A DNA stretch of 64,000 nucleotides, from positions 1 to 64,000 of the forward strand of contig NZ_CP064954.1 of NCBI RefSeq assembly GCF_011038655.2, given 5' to 3'. Position numbers and translations under genes: made by a program. Of this stretch, positions 38,170 to 46,473 are shown piece after piece. The stretch's first letter is position 1, and each line of letters starts with the position of its first letter. Source of the DNA: Corynebacterium lizhenjunii. Its GTDB lineage: Bacteria; Actinomycetota; Actinomycetes; Mycobacteriales; Mycobacteriaceae. The notes under the pieces were generated by a model. The model worked only from the letters and a program-made list of their open reading frames with translations, was not told the DNA's origin and ran no database searches.

Positions 38170-38824
38170 CCGCTTGGGGATAAGTGCCCCTAGTTTTCCA
38201 CGCGGACGCTTGTGCGAAAGGATTCCACAGTGGTTATCCACATTGTGGATAACCACATTCTTGTAATTTCTCAAACGCGTGGGCGGAGTTTTCCCAGATC
38301 AGCCAGGGTATAGCCGCGTGAATGACAAAACCCCGGTGCTGTGAAAACCTTCAGGGCAGTTATCCACAGGGTGTGGACAACGCTGTGAAATGCGTTCATC
38401 CACAGATTTATCCCCAACCTGTGGATAACTTTCTCAACACTGATGTGAAACACTGCACCACCGCCGCGCGCCCAGACGCTGTGCCCAACCGCCGCCCGCC
38501 AATCGCCGTGTATCACAATCGTTGTGCGCCCAACCGCCGCGCGCTGTTGGGTGCCGTACAGCGGCGGAACCAGCCGATGCCGGAGCAGACGCCCCATCCG
38601 GCAATGCACACCCCGACAACCCGCGCAGCAGCCGGCCCCAGGCATGCTGAAGCGGCGTTGCGGAGTCCTCCAAGCTCGGGCACGCGTACTGGCGGCGCAG
38701 GCGGTCAGTTGCGAGCCCGGACATGGCGAACTAACCAGCTGGGTCAGTCCGGTGTGGGTGTTGTGCTGGGCGTGCGAAATTGACCAGCTTGTCGGCCGTG
38801 CGGGACTAGCCGACTGGGGTCGGT
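38170..38824. other. Intergenic region with a second DnaA-box cluster
   Basis: No gene is supported in this 655-base gap. The left part is the DnaA-box cluster described at 38230-38428. The right part (38560-38824) is GC-rich and shares the ACCAGCTG and GGGGTCGG words with the 3' flank of the other HNH copy at 8.2-8.37 kb. Confidence 0.6.
38230..38428. promoter_or_regulatory. Second DnaA-box cluster (datA/DARS-like candidate)
   Basis: Perfect boxes lie at 38234-38242, 38244-38252, 38360-38368 and 38420-38428, with near matches at 38372-38380 (TGTGGACAA) and 38408-38416. The first two are arranged tail to tail in a perfect 27-bp palindrome with arms GTGGTTATCCACA around a single T (38230-38256). 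CATTCTTGTAATT next to it is also found in oriC at about 2157. Density and symmetry far exceed chance. Confidence 0.85.
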
Positions 38825-40333
38825 CTACTCCCGTTGTGGTGGGTCCGGTGGGTCCGGTGAGTGTGGTGGGTGTGGTGGTGGGTCGGGGTGTGCGGGGCTG
38901 GGGATGTACCACGGTGGCCCGCCCCAGGGTGGGAACCAGACAATACGGCCGTTGAGACGCTCGATGATGCCTCTGCCTGTGGGTTTGGTGGGGTCATCGT
39001 CGTTGGTGCCGTTGTGGTACTTGCACAGTGGCACCAAATTAGACGGTTCTGTTTGTCCGTTGTCTTTGTGGCGGCGGATGTGGTGGATCTGGGATTCTTC
39101 GGCAGGCTTGTTGCACCCGGGCCAGGCGCAGGTGGGGTGTTCTGCCCATGCCATAAGGCGTTGCTTGTAGGAGGCAGAACGAGCCGTGTAAAGATTGACT
39201 GGGCCAGCAAAGGGGTGGACGAGGGTGATAAGCCCAATATCAGCTAGTTTGCGGGCTACGAGTTGGGCGCCGGTCATGCGTGCCCCGTTGGTGAGTTCCA
39301 CGGTGATTTCTTCGCCGTGGCCGTGGATGATTGTGTCGAGGTCTTCAAGGCGGATGATGACGTTGGTGCGTACCTGGGGCCTTGCGGCATGCGGGACAGA
39401 GTCGTCGTTGTCGTCTGTGCCGAAGAAGATGGTGTGGGCAGCATCAACCAAGTCCACCGGACTCGGCCGATAAGGCCTGCCCGCAACCCGACCACTGTCG
39501 ACACCGTCGCCACCATCACCACCGTCATGGCGATCAGCGTCGAGGTGGTCAGCGTTGTTGCTGCCGTAAAGGTCAGCGTTGACCTGGCCGCCAGTGGTGT
39601 CGGGTTCTGCGCCATTGAGGTCGGGGTCGGCGTTGTTGTCCAGGCCGGGGTGAGACTCTTGCGCGGCGTGGGCCTGGGCTTCAGCGGCAACCTGGGCTTC
39701 CGCTGCTGCTTGGGTCTCCGCCTTGGCTTGGGCTGCTGCTTGGGCTTGGGCGGTGAGGACTCCGTACATGTCGGCTACAGCTTGTGGGGTGTCTGTAATG
39801 GACATGGTGTGGTTGCTGTTGGCCCGGCGTGTCATGCGTACTCCGCGCTCGGGGTTGGATTGCTTTGTGGGGCCGCGGAAGTCTGCGGCGGCGGTGTCGT
39901 GTTCTTGCCAGGGCAGTGAGCACAGTAGGAGGCGTAGTTCCCAGCGGCGGTCTTTGCTTACGCGGCTGACGTGTTCTTCGATGCGGGTGAGGGTGCGTAG
40001 GCTGTGGCCTTGGGTGGTGGCAAAGTCACGGGCAGCGGCTTGGGCGGTGGCAAGGCTTTTGGCCTGGGCCTCGGCCCGGGCCTGGGCTTTGGCCGCGGCA
40101 CGGTCACGGGCTTCGGACTGGGAAGAACGGTTGCGGGCCTGGGGCTTGGAGGAACGGTTGCGGGAGGAGGGGGCATCGGCAGGCTCGAAGTAGACCTGTA
40201 CCAAGTGGGCAAACTCGGCGGCAGTAGTGCCGTCAGCGCCCATGGCTAGGAAATCCTCGGCGCTCATGCCGACGCATTCGGCGACTAAGTGGATGCCCCG
40301 AGACTGGATGGTGAAAAAATCCCCCGCGTTCAT
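38825..40333 (-). CDS. DUF222/HNH endonuclease, 13E12-repeat type (intact copy)
   Basis: The 502-residue protein has an N-terminal DUF222-like helical region, a variable Ala/Gln-rich and then Asp/Gly-rich linker (EAQAAAQAKAETQAAAEAQ; GGDGGDGVDSG), and a C-terminal HNH nuclease (CAWPGCNKPAE, IHHIRRHKDNG, NLVPLCKYHN) with a Pro/His-rich tail. I start it at the ATG at 40333, matching the conserved start of the other copy (MNAGDFF against MKLGDYL). It is the unbroken twin of the pseudogene at 8373-9753. The motif copy at 40169-40186 encodes EPADAP in the linker. Its biological role is unknown. Confidence 0.85.
   Translation of the reverse strand: MNAGDFFTIQSRGIHLVAECVGMSAEDFLAMGADGTTAAEFAHLVQVYFEPADAPSSRNRSSKPQARNRSSQSEARDRAAAKAQARAEAQAKSLATAQAAARDFATTQGHSLRTLTRIEEHVSRVSKDRRWELRLLLCSLPWQEHDTAAADFRGPTKQSNPERGVRMTRRANSNHTMSITDTPQAVADMYGVLTAQAQAAAQAKAETQAAAEAQVAAEAQAHAAQESHPGLDNNADPDLNGAEPDTTGGQVNADLYGSNNADHLDADRHDGGDGGDGVDSGRVAGRPYRPSPVDLVDAAHTIFFGTDDNDDSVPHAARPQVRTNVIIRLEDLDTIIHGHGEEITVELTNGARMTGAQLVARKLADIGLITLVHPFAGPVNLYTARSASYKQRLMAWAEHPTCAWPGCNKPAEESQIHHIRRHKDNGQTEPSNLVPLCKYHNGTNDDDPTKPTGRGIIERLNGRIVWFPPWGGPPWYIPSPAHPDPPPHPPHSPDPPDPPQRE
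40169..40186 (-). repeat. Copy of the dispersed 18-bp motif (one mismatch)
   Basis: GGGGGCATCGGCAGGCTC inside the intact HNH gene, absent from the frameshifted twin. Confidence 0.8.
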
Positions 40334-40560
40334 GGCGCACAGTCTAAACCGCAGCGACCACCCGCGCAAGGGGTTTAGGAAAAATTCGTTCTCGCAGTTC
40401 TGGCGATCTAGCCCTGATCGGGGGAGTGGGTGCGAGACTCGGCCCGGTGAAGGCGCGCGGCGACTGTGTTTAACGCGGTCGCTACGCGCAGCGAACAGCA
40501 CGCTGGTGATAATTTTTACGGTGAAGGAAAAGCAAGCTCCTCTAACTCGCTGCCAAGCCA

Positions 40561-41199
40561 GTGGTCAAAGAATTGTCATCGTGGATTGCGCTGATTGTGG
40601 TATCGACGGTGCTTGCTGTGGTGTTGACGCTAAATGCTGCGCTCATCATTGCAGGCGCAGCTTCGGCGGGGGAGACGCAGCAGGCGTATGCCGCTTTGGG
40701 CGGCGCGGCGCTGGGCTTTAGTCTGCTTATGGGGTTGGCGTCCTTCGTGCTGCTGGTGACCAGCAGCAGCGCGTGGCGATTACGCGCTACACTAGCGCCA
40801 GCCCATGGTCATCAGCAGCCCGATGATGGCCAGGCCAAAACCAATGCCGTAATTCCACGGGCCGAGTTCCTGCATGAAGGGGATGTGCTCCCCGGCCAGG
40901 TAGTGCACCACAATCCAGGCCAGGCCCAGCAGCATGAGCCCCAGCATGATGGCGATGTACCACTTGGGCGTGCCTTCCGTATTGATTTTGACAGGCGTGC
41001 GGTTGGTGGCCGTGCTGGATACTACGGGGGTCGTGCTCTTTGTGACCTTGGCCTTAGGCATATCTACCTCGATTATTCTGGTACGGATTGTTCCGGTACG
41101 GGTTGCTGTGAACTGTGGCCGCCCGCGGAGCATGCGCTGGGCAGGCGCGGGCGCACAAATAACAGGCACAACTCTACCAGCTCTGCAGCTTCTGCCTAG
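40561..41199 (+). CDS. Possible small membrane protein, 3' end unclear
   Basis: From the GTG at 40561 the frame encodes about 79 residues with two convincing membrane helices ([20 protein letters not shown], and [20 protein letters not shown]). No stop follows, and the frame then runs antisense through crgA to 41199, where the sequence looks random. A real gene may have lost its stop or suffered a frameshift near 40800, or the whole frame may be fortuitous. I see no strong ribosome site. Confidence 0.35.
   Translation: MVKELSSWIALIVVSTVLAVVLTLNAALIIAGAASAGETQQAYAALGGAALGFSLLMGLASFVLLVTSSSAWRLRATLAPAHGHQQPDDGQAKTNAVIPRAEFLHEGDVLPGQVVHHNPGQAQQHEPQHDGDVPLGRAFRIDFDRRAVGGRAGYYGGRALCDLGLRHIYLDYSGTDCSGTGCCELWPPAEHALGRRGRTNNRHNSTSSAASA
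40792..41061 (-). CDS. crgA: Cell division protein CrgA
   Basis: CrgA is a small actinobacterial membrane protein that binds FtsZ, FtsQ, FtsI and other divisome proteins. The 89-residue product (ATG at 41061 after GAGGT) has a basic N-terminus ([13 protein letters not shown]) and two helices: [22 protein letters not shown] and [16 protein letters not shown]. Its place beside the PknA/PknB operon is conserved in actinobacteria. Confidence 0.93.
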   Translation of the reverse strand: MPKAKVTKSTTPVVSSTATNRTPVKINTEGTPKWYIAIMLGLMLLGLAWIVVHYLAGEHIPFMQELGPWNYGIGFGLAIIGLLMTMGWR

Positions 41200-41225
41200 T
41201 CTGCCGATGCCCCTCCAGCTCCCGT

Positions 41226-41296
41226 GGCACCAGCCCCGGAACCCCGTGCGCGGGGGCGCAGCCACCCATGCGCCCGGCGGGCGCGGGGCTGGTGCC
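41226..41296. terminator. Large cruciform-capable hairpin between pknB and crgA
   Basis: GGCACCAGCCCCG (41226-41238) and CGGGGCTGGTGCC (41284-41296) form a perfect 13-bp stem. The loop contains another hairpin (CCCCGTGCGCGGGG). It lies 36 bases past the pknB stop and may end the operon. There is no T run. A partial dispersed motif lies just left of it (41201-41213). Confidence 0.7.
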
Positions 41297-41331
41297 AGTT
41301 CGGCACCCCGTGGCGCCAGCTCGGCGTCAGG

Positions 41332-43380
41332 CTAGCGGCGGTTGAGCTGAGTCAGGGCATCATTGATCCCATTGTTGAGGTTTTTCAGCAGCTGCCACTT
41401 GCGTACATCAATGTCCTCATCGCGGCGCAGGGGCTGGCCCGCGTCGATGGAGGTCCAGGCGATGCGATTATCGTCCGGCGGCAGGGGAGTATTGACCGGC
41501 TCGCCGAAGTGCAGGGTGCCGGTCCAGCCGGCATCGGCAAGCTTGATGCGGGCTTCTTCCTCAGTCAGGTGGATCAGGTCCGGCATGCGAAGCAGCTGGC
41601 CGTTGGAGACTTCCAGGACCACAGTGTCACCGGGGCTGACCGTGGTACCGGCGCTGGGGGAGTTGACCACGGTGCCGGAGGGCTCAGCGGAATCCACCAT
41701 ACGCATCTCGACTTCTAAGTCTTGGGCGGTCAGGGTACGCCGCGCGGTGTCGAACTCCATGCCCTTGAGGTCCGGCAGCTTGAAGGTGTCCTTGCCCTTG
41801 GACACGGTCACGCGCACCTTGGAACCCTTGGACAGTTGGGAACCAGCTGCGGGGTTCTGGGAGATGATGACACCCGCGGGGGCATCATCATGTTCCTTCT
41901 CGATCGTGTCATCCAGTCTTAGGCCGGCTTCCTTCAGCGCTTGTTCTGCAGCTTCTAGTTCCAAGTCGCTCAGATCTGGGACATCGGTGACTTCCTTGCC
42001 GGAAGAGACGGTGAGCACCACGGTGGAGTTTTTCTGCAGCTGGGAACCCGGGGCCGGGTTGAGGCGGATGGCGCGGTCGCGGGCAATGTCTGCGCTGGGC
42101 TCGGTGTTAATCTGCACCAGGAGTTGGAGCTCTTCGAGTTCCTTAACTACCTCGGTGCGCGGACGGTTTTCCACCTCCGGGAGTTCTACCATGTTGGCCC
42201 GTAGCTCGGCTTCCGCGCGGCGGTTGGCCTCGTTTTGCTTGAGGTCTTGGGAGTTTTGGTAGAAGTCGATAGCAAAGTAGCCCACCGTGGCAATCAGCGC
42301 GGCGGCTAACAGGCCTGCCAGCCACTTCAGGCCGGTGTTGGGGGCTTCCTCTTCGTCGTCTTGCGGCCGAGTGGAGGCCACCGGCGCCCGGTTGATGGTC
42401 GTTGTGGGCGAGTCCAGCCCGGCGGCAGCAGCGGCACCAGCAGCACCAGCAGCACCAGCCGCAGCGGCCCCGGCACCAGCACCAGCCCCGGCGGCATCGT
42501 CAGCTGAATGCGTCGCCACATGGGCACGGGCGGCCTCGGTGACGGCACCACGGGAGAGCCGGCTCAGGTCATCGGCCATCTCCCACGCGGACTGGTAGCG
42601 GTCCGCGGGGTGCTTGGCCATGGCGGTAAGCACCACGGCATCCACGTTGACCTTCTGGGTGGGGGTGGCCTCTGCAATGTATTGGGAAGGTGCTACCGGA
42701 TCCTCTTGAACATGCTGGTAGGCCACCGCGAAGGGGGTCTCGCCTTCAAAGGGAGTGCGGCCCGTTACGGCCTCGTAGAGCACGCAACCTAGGGCGTAGA
42801 CATCCGAGCGGGCATCGGCAGCCTTGCCGCGCGCCTGCTCGGGGGAGAGGTACTGCGCGGTGCCAATGACTGCGGAGGTCTGCGTCATCGCCGAGGTCGA
42901 GTCATCCAAAGCCCTGGCGATGCCAAAATCCATGACCTTTACCTGGCCAGTATTGGTCAGCATGATGTTGGCTGGCTTGACATCGCGGTGAATAATCCCG
43001 GCCTCATGGGAAGCTTGCAGGGCATCAGCCACTGGGCTGAGCAGGCCCGCGGCTTCTTCCGGCGGCAGCGCGCCGTCTTCTTGAATGACCTCCCGCAGGG
43101 TGCGCCCGTGCACGCGCTCCATCACAATGAAGGGGATGGCAATGCCGGAGGAGTCGTCCTCCCCGGTATCAAGCACCGAGACGATATTCGGGTGGTTCAG
43201 CTTGCCCGCGTTGACTGCCTCCCGCTGGAAGCGTTGGCGGAAGTTGATGTCGCGCGCCATTTCCGGGCGCAGCATTTTGATGGCCACGCTGCGGCCCAGC
43301 TGGGTGTCCTCGGCCGCGTAGACTTCCGACATGCCGCCGGAGCCGATGACCTCACCGAGTTCATAGCGGTCATTAAGCAT
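41332..43380 (-). CDS. pknB: Serine/threonine protein kinase PknB with PASTA domains
   Basis: PknB senses muropeptides or lipid II outside and phosphorylates division and wall-synthesis proteins inside. The 682-residue product has a kinase domain at about 1-275 (GSGGMSEVY, IHRDVKPANIM, VMDFGIARAL, GTAQYLSPEQARG), an Ala/Gly-rich juxtamembrane linker (DAAGAGAGAGAAAAG), one membrane helix near 349-370 and four PASTA repeats to the end. It is the last gene of the fhaA-to-pknB operon. GGCATCGGCAAGCTT (41530-41544), a partial dispersed motif, lies in the last PASTA domain. Confidence 0.96.
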   Translation of the reverse strand: MLNDRYELGEVIGSGGMSEVYAAEDTQLGRSVAIKMLRPEMARDINFRQRFQREAVNAGKLNHPNIVSVLDTGEDDSSGIAIPFIVMERVHGRTLREVIQEDGALPPEEAAGLLSPVADALQASHEAGIIHRDVKPANIMLTNTGQVKVMDFGIARALDDSTSAMTQTSAVIGTAQYLSPEQARGKAADARSDVYALGCVLYEAVTGRTPFEGETPFAVAYQHVQEDPVAPSQYIAEATPTQKVNVDAVVLTAMAKHPADRYQSAWEMADDLSRLSRGAVTEAARAHVATHSADDAAGAGAGAGAAAAGAAGAAGAAAAAGLDSPTTTINRAPVASTRPQDDEEEAPNTGLKWLAGLLAAALIATVGYFAIDFYQNSQDLKQNEANRRAEAELRANMVELPEVENRPRTEVVKELEELQLLVQINTEPSADIARDRAIRLNPAPGSQLQKNSTVVLTVSSGKEVTDVPDLSDLELEAAEQALKEAGLRLDDTIEKEHDDAPAGVIISQNPAAGSQLSKGSKVRVTVSKGKDTFKLPDLKGMEFDTARRTLTAQDLEVEMRMVDSAEPSGTVVNSPSAGTTVSPGDTVVLEVSNGQLLRMPDLIHLTEEEARIKLADAGWTGTLHFGEPVNTPLPPDDNRIAWTSIDAGQPLRRDEDIDVRKWQLLKNLNNGINDALTQLNRR

Positions 43381-43397
43381 GGCTGCAGTTTCCTTCC

Positions 43398-45029
43398 TTA
43401 AGGCGTTGCGGTGGGAATGCTCCCGAGGGCGGTGGCAATGTCGCCTAGTGAGTCTAGCGGGCTGTCCGGGGTTGTCGGCGTATTGGCACCGGGGCTATCC
43501 CCAGTGCCAGTCTCTGGGGCGGGTTGTTGCGCAGTGGGCGAGGGCTGTGTCGGGCGCGCAGTGGTGGTTGGCCGTGGGGGCGTGGGCACCTCTGGGCGTT
43601 CCCGATGGTGTTCTTCGCGCTGTTCCGGCTCCACCGTGACGGGGTTGTGCTCTTCCCATTCCTGGCGCTCGGGGCGCTGCGTGGGCTGGTCCCCGGCAGG
43701 CGGCTGCGGCTCCTCCGGTGCGTCCTCTTCCGGTGGCGTGACTGTCTCTGTGACTATGACCTGCGAGGACGCGGGGCTGTGCCGTGGGGTGTCGCCCACC
43801 CCTAGGGCCTTGACACCCCACCAGCCTAGGGCCACTAGCGTGCCGATGCCCACGATGGCCAACGCTACCTTCCCCGCTCGGCCGCTGCGGGGCTCGGGGT
43901 CGGCAGCGGCAGCGCCAGGGGTGTGGGGACCGGTGAGCCCGCTGGGTCCAGCCACGCCGCCCGGCGTAGTGGGAGCAGCGGCAGCGCCCGGACCTGGCGC
44001 GGTGGCCCCAGCCACGCCGGCCGGGACGGTGGACCCTGCGGCAGCGGTGGCCCCAGCGGGACCTGCAGGGATGGGGGAGCTGGTGGTGGGGGTATCGGCA
44101 GACAAGGTAGCCGGGTGCACGGTGGTGGCAGCCGTGGCAGAAGGCAGCGGGGCCACGTGCGTGGCGGTGGTGGCGGCGGGCTGCGGCGGGCGCTTGCCAA
44201 AGCGAACAGCGGAGGTGGCGTGCGCAAACTCCGTGCCGTCTGCGTAACGGGTGGTGGGATCCTTGCGCAGGGCAATGCCAATGAGCTCGCGAGTGGGGGC
44301 ACTAATGGCGGTGGACAGCGGTGCGGCCACCTGGCTAATGTGCGCCAGGGCCACGGAGACAGAGGAGTCGCCGGAGAAAGGCCGCTGGCCCGCCAGCATC
44401 TCATAACCCACCACGCCCAAGGAATAAATGTCAGAGGCGGCCGTGACCTTTTGGCCCTGGGCCTGTTCGGGGGAGACGTACTGGGCGGTGCCCACCACCA
44501 TGCCGGTGCGGGTCAGCGGAACGGCGGCCGCTGCCTTGGCGATGCCAAAGTCCGTGATCTTAACCTGCCCGTTTTGGGTAATGAGCATGTTTCCCGGCTT
44601 AATGTCGCGGTGGACCATGCCCATGCCGTGAATAACAGATAGCCCGTAGGCGGCCTGCTCCAAAATCTCCAGGGCCTGAGCTTCTGGCAAGGCTCCGTCG
44701 CGGGCCAGGCGGTCAGCCAGGGACTCGCCGCGGACGTACTCCAAGGCCATGAAGCAGAACTTGGCGCCGTTGAGGTCTTCTAATTCGCGGTAGTCATAGG
44801 TGGCCACCACGTTATCGGAGGTGATCTGCTGGGCGGAGGTGGCCTCGTTGCGGAAACGGCCGAGGAACTCGGCGTTATCAGAAAACTCTGGGCGCAAGAC
44901 CTTGATGGCTACCTCGCGGTCGTGGACGTTGTCATCAGCCAGCCACACGGTAGACATGCCGCCGTGCCCAATGACCCACTGCAGGGTGTAGTCAGAGCCG
45001 ATCAGCTGCTGGAGTCGCTGTTGGTCCAT
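43398..45029 (-). CDS. pknA: Serine/threonine protein kinase PknA
   Basis: PknA works with PknB to control cell shape and division. The 543-residue product has a full kinase domain (GHGGMSTVW, MVHRDIKPGNML, KITDFGIAKAA, GTAQYVSPEQAQG), then an Ala/Pro/Thr-rich linker (about 270-380), one membrane helix (VALAIVGIGTLVALGWWGVK, near 387-406) and a Pro/Thr/Glu-rich extracellular tail without PASTA repeats. The kinase start MDQQRLQQLIG fits the family. It is four bases downstream of pbpA. Confidence 0.95.
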   Translation of the reverse strand: MDQQRLQQLIGSDYTLQWVIGHGGMSTVWLADDNVHDREVAIKVLRPEFSDNAEFLGRFRNEATSAQQITSDNVVATYDYRELEDLNGAKFCFMALEYVRGESLADRLARDGALPEAQALEILEQAAYGLSVIHGMGMVHRDIKPGNMLITQNGQVKITDFGIAKAAAAVPLTRTGMVVGTAQYVSPEQAQGQKVTAASDIYSLGVVGYEMLAGQRPFSGDSSVSVALAHISQVAAPLSTAISAPTRELIGIALRKDPTTRYADGTEFAHATSAVRFGKRPPQPAATTATHVAPLPSATAATTVHPATLSADTPTTSSPIPAGPAGATAAAGSTVPAGVAGATAPGPGAAAAPTTPGGVAGPSGLTGPHTPGAAAADPEPRSGRAGKVALAIVGIGTLVALGWWGVKALGVGDTPRHSPASSQVIVTETVTPPEEDAPEEPQPPAGDQPTQRPERQEWEEHNPVTVEPEQREEHHRERPEVPTPPRPTTTARPTQPSPTAQQPAPETGTGDSPGANTPTTPDSPLDSLGDIATALGSIPTATP

Positions 45030-45033
45030 GTGC

Positions 45034-46473
45034 TTATGCTCCCTCTTGTGGGGTGTATGCGTGCAATAGTGCGCGCCCGATGGGGGCGGAAACCTGGCCG
45101 CCGGTGGCCCCCAGGCCTAGGTTTCCGCCGTCTTTGACCACCACGGCCACGGCAATATCGCGCTCCGGATCAAAGGCCACGTACCACACGTGCGGGGCCA
45201 GGCCCTCGCCATGTTCGGCGGTACCAGTCTTGGAGGCAAAGCCGTTGCCGTCATAGCCCGCGGTGGAGCGCTCAGAGGCAAACATCAGATCGCGCAGAAT
45301 GTGGGCGGTGTCTTCATCGACTGCGGTGGCCAGCTGGCGCGGCTTGGTGGTGGTGACCTCCTCCATCTGGGAGTCGGTGATTTTATTGACAATGTAGGGC
45401 TCCATACGCACCCCATTGTTGGCCACGGTGGCGGCCATGACGGCGGCCTGAAGGGCGTTCATGGTGACATCGCGCTGGCCAATGGCGGACTGGGCGGTGG
45501 CGGCGCCATCGGCAAGCTCACCCAGCGAACCGGGGGAGGCCTCCAGTCCCAAGTCATACCTTTGCCCCACACCAAAGTCGTTGGCGTATTTGCGCAGCTC
45601 CTCGGCGCCAATCTGGTTGGCGATCTCCACAAACGCAGTGTTGCAGGACAGCGCAAACGCCGTGCGCAGGGTGACCTGTGCGGCCCCGCCGCAGACCTGA
45701 TTGTCATAGTTAGTCAGGGTGGTCACGTTATCTGACAAGGTAATGGAGCTTTGACCCGTTAGCGGCGAGTCCGGGGTAAAGCCGTTGTTCAGCCCGGCCG
45801 CGGTGGTGATGATCTTAAAAATCGACCCCGGCGGCAGGGTTTCTTGCGTGGCGTGATTCAGCAGCGGGTTGCCGGGCTGTTCTTGGAGGCCGGCCCAGGT
45901 GGCATCATCAATCTCCGGATCCACCAAGTCCCCCGCGTTGAAGCTGGGGGAAGACGCCATGGCCAAAATCTTGCCCGTAGAAGGCTGCAGGGCCACTGCT
46001 GCGCCGTTATAGCCCGGGCCCACCAGCTGGTCATAGGCCAACTGCTGTAGCTGCGGGTCCAGGGTGACTTCCACATTCGCCCCCGCCGGCTGCTTGCCAG
46101 ACAGACGATCGAGCCAGGTGCGCGACAGCAAGGAGTCATCCCGGCCATTGAGCACATCATTGTAACTAGACTCCAAACCCGTGGCCCCATACTGCGGGGA
46201 CAGGTAGCCGGTTACCGGCGTAAACGCTGCTGAGCCCGTGGGGTAGCTGCGCGCATAAACACCATCGCGCACCTGCTGCGACTGCGCCAGCACCGTGGGC
46301 CCAGCGTAAATCTGGCCGCGCGGAATGGACTGCAAGTCATAAAAACCGCGCGGGTTCAGGGCGTTCTTCGCGTACTTTTCATCCGAAAACGCCTGGATGA
46401 CGGTCAGATTAATCAGCAACACCAACGTCAGTAGGAGTGAAAACAGCGCCGCTATGCGAATGGAACGGTTCAT
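45034..46473 (-). CDS. pbpA: Class B penicillin-binding protein PbpA
   Basis: PbpA is a transpeptidase that crosslinks peptidoglycan with its partner SEDS polymerase RodA. The 479-residue product has an N-terminal membrane anchor (IAALFSLLLTLVLLINLTV), the serine motif PPGSIFKIIT, the second motif ALSCNTAF and the third ASKTGTAEH. Its start overlaps the rodA stop by four bases. A variant of the dispersed motif (45502-45519) encodes GELADGA between the second and third motifs. Confidence 0.95.
   Translation of the reverse strand: MNRSIRIAALFSLLLTLVLLINLTVIQAFSDEKYAKNALNPRGFYDLQSIPRGQIYAGPTVLAQSQQVRDGVYARSYPTGSAAFTPVTGYLSPQYGATGLESSYNDVLNGRDDSLLSRTWLDRLSGKQPAGANVEVTLDPQLQQLAYDQLVGPGYNGAAVALQPSTGKILAMASSPSFNAGDLVDPEIDDATWAGLQEQPGNPLLNHATQETLPPGSIFKIITTAAGLNNGFTPDSPLTGQSSITLSDNVTTLTNYDNQVCGGAAQVTLRTAFALSCNTAFVEIANQIGAEELRKYANDFGVGQRYDLGLEASPGSLGELADGAATAQSAIGQRDVTMNALQAAVMAATVANNGVRMEPYIVNKITDSQMEEVTTTKPRQLATAVDEDTAHILRDLMFASERSTAGYDGNGFASKTGTAEHGEGLAPHVWYVAFDPERDIAVAVVVKDGGNLGLGATGGQVSAPIGRALLHAYTPQEGA
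45502..45519 (-). repeat. Copy of the dispersed 18-bp motif (two mismatches)
   Basis: GGCGCCATCGGCAAGCTC inside pbpA. Confidence 0.7.

Noticed and set aside
40801..41199. 3' half of the plus-strand frame from 40561
   Set aside because: It is antisense to crgA and shows no protein-like character; only the first 79 codons look real.
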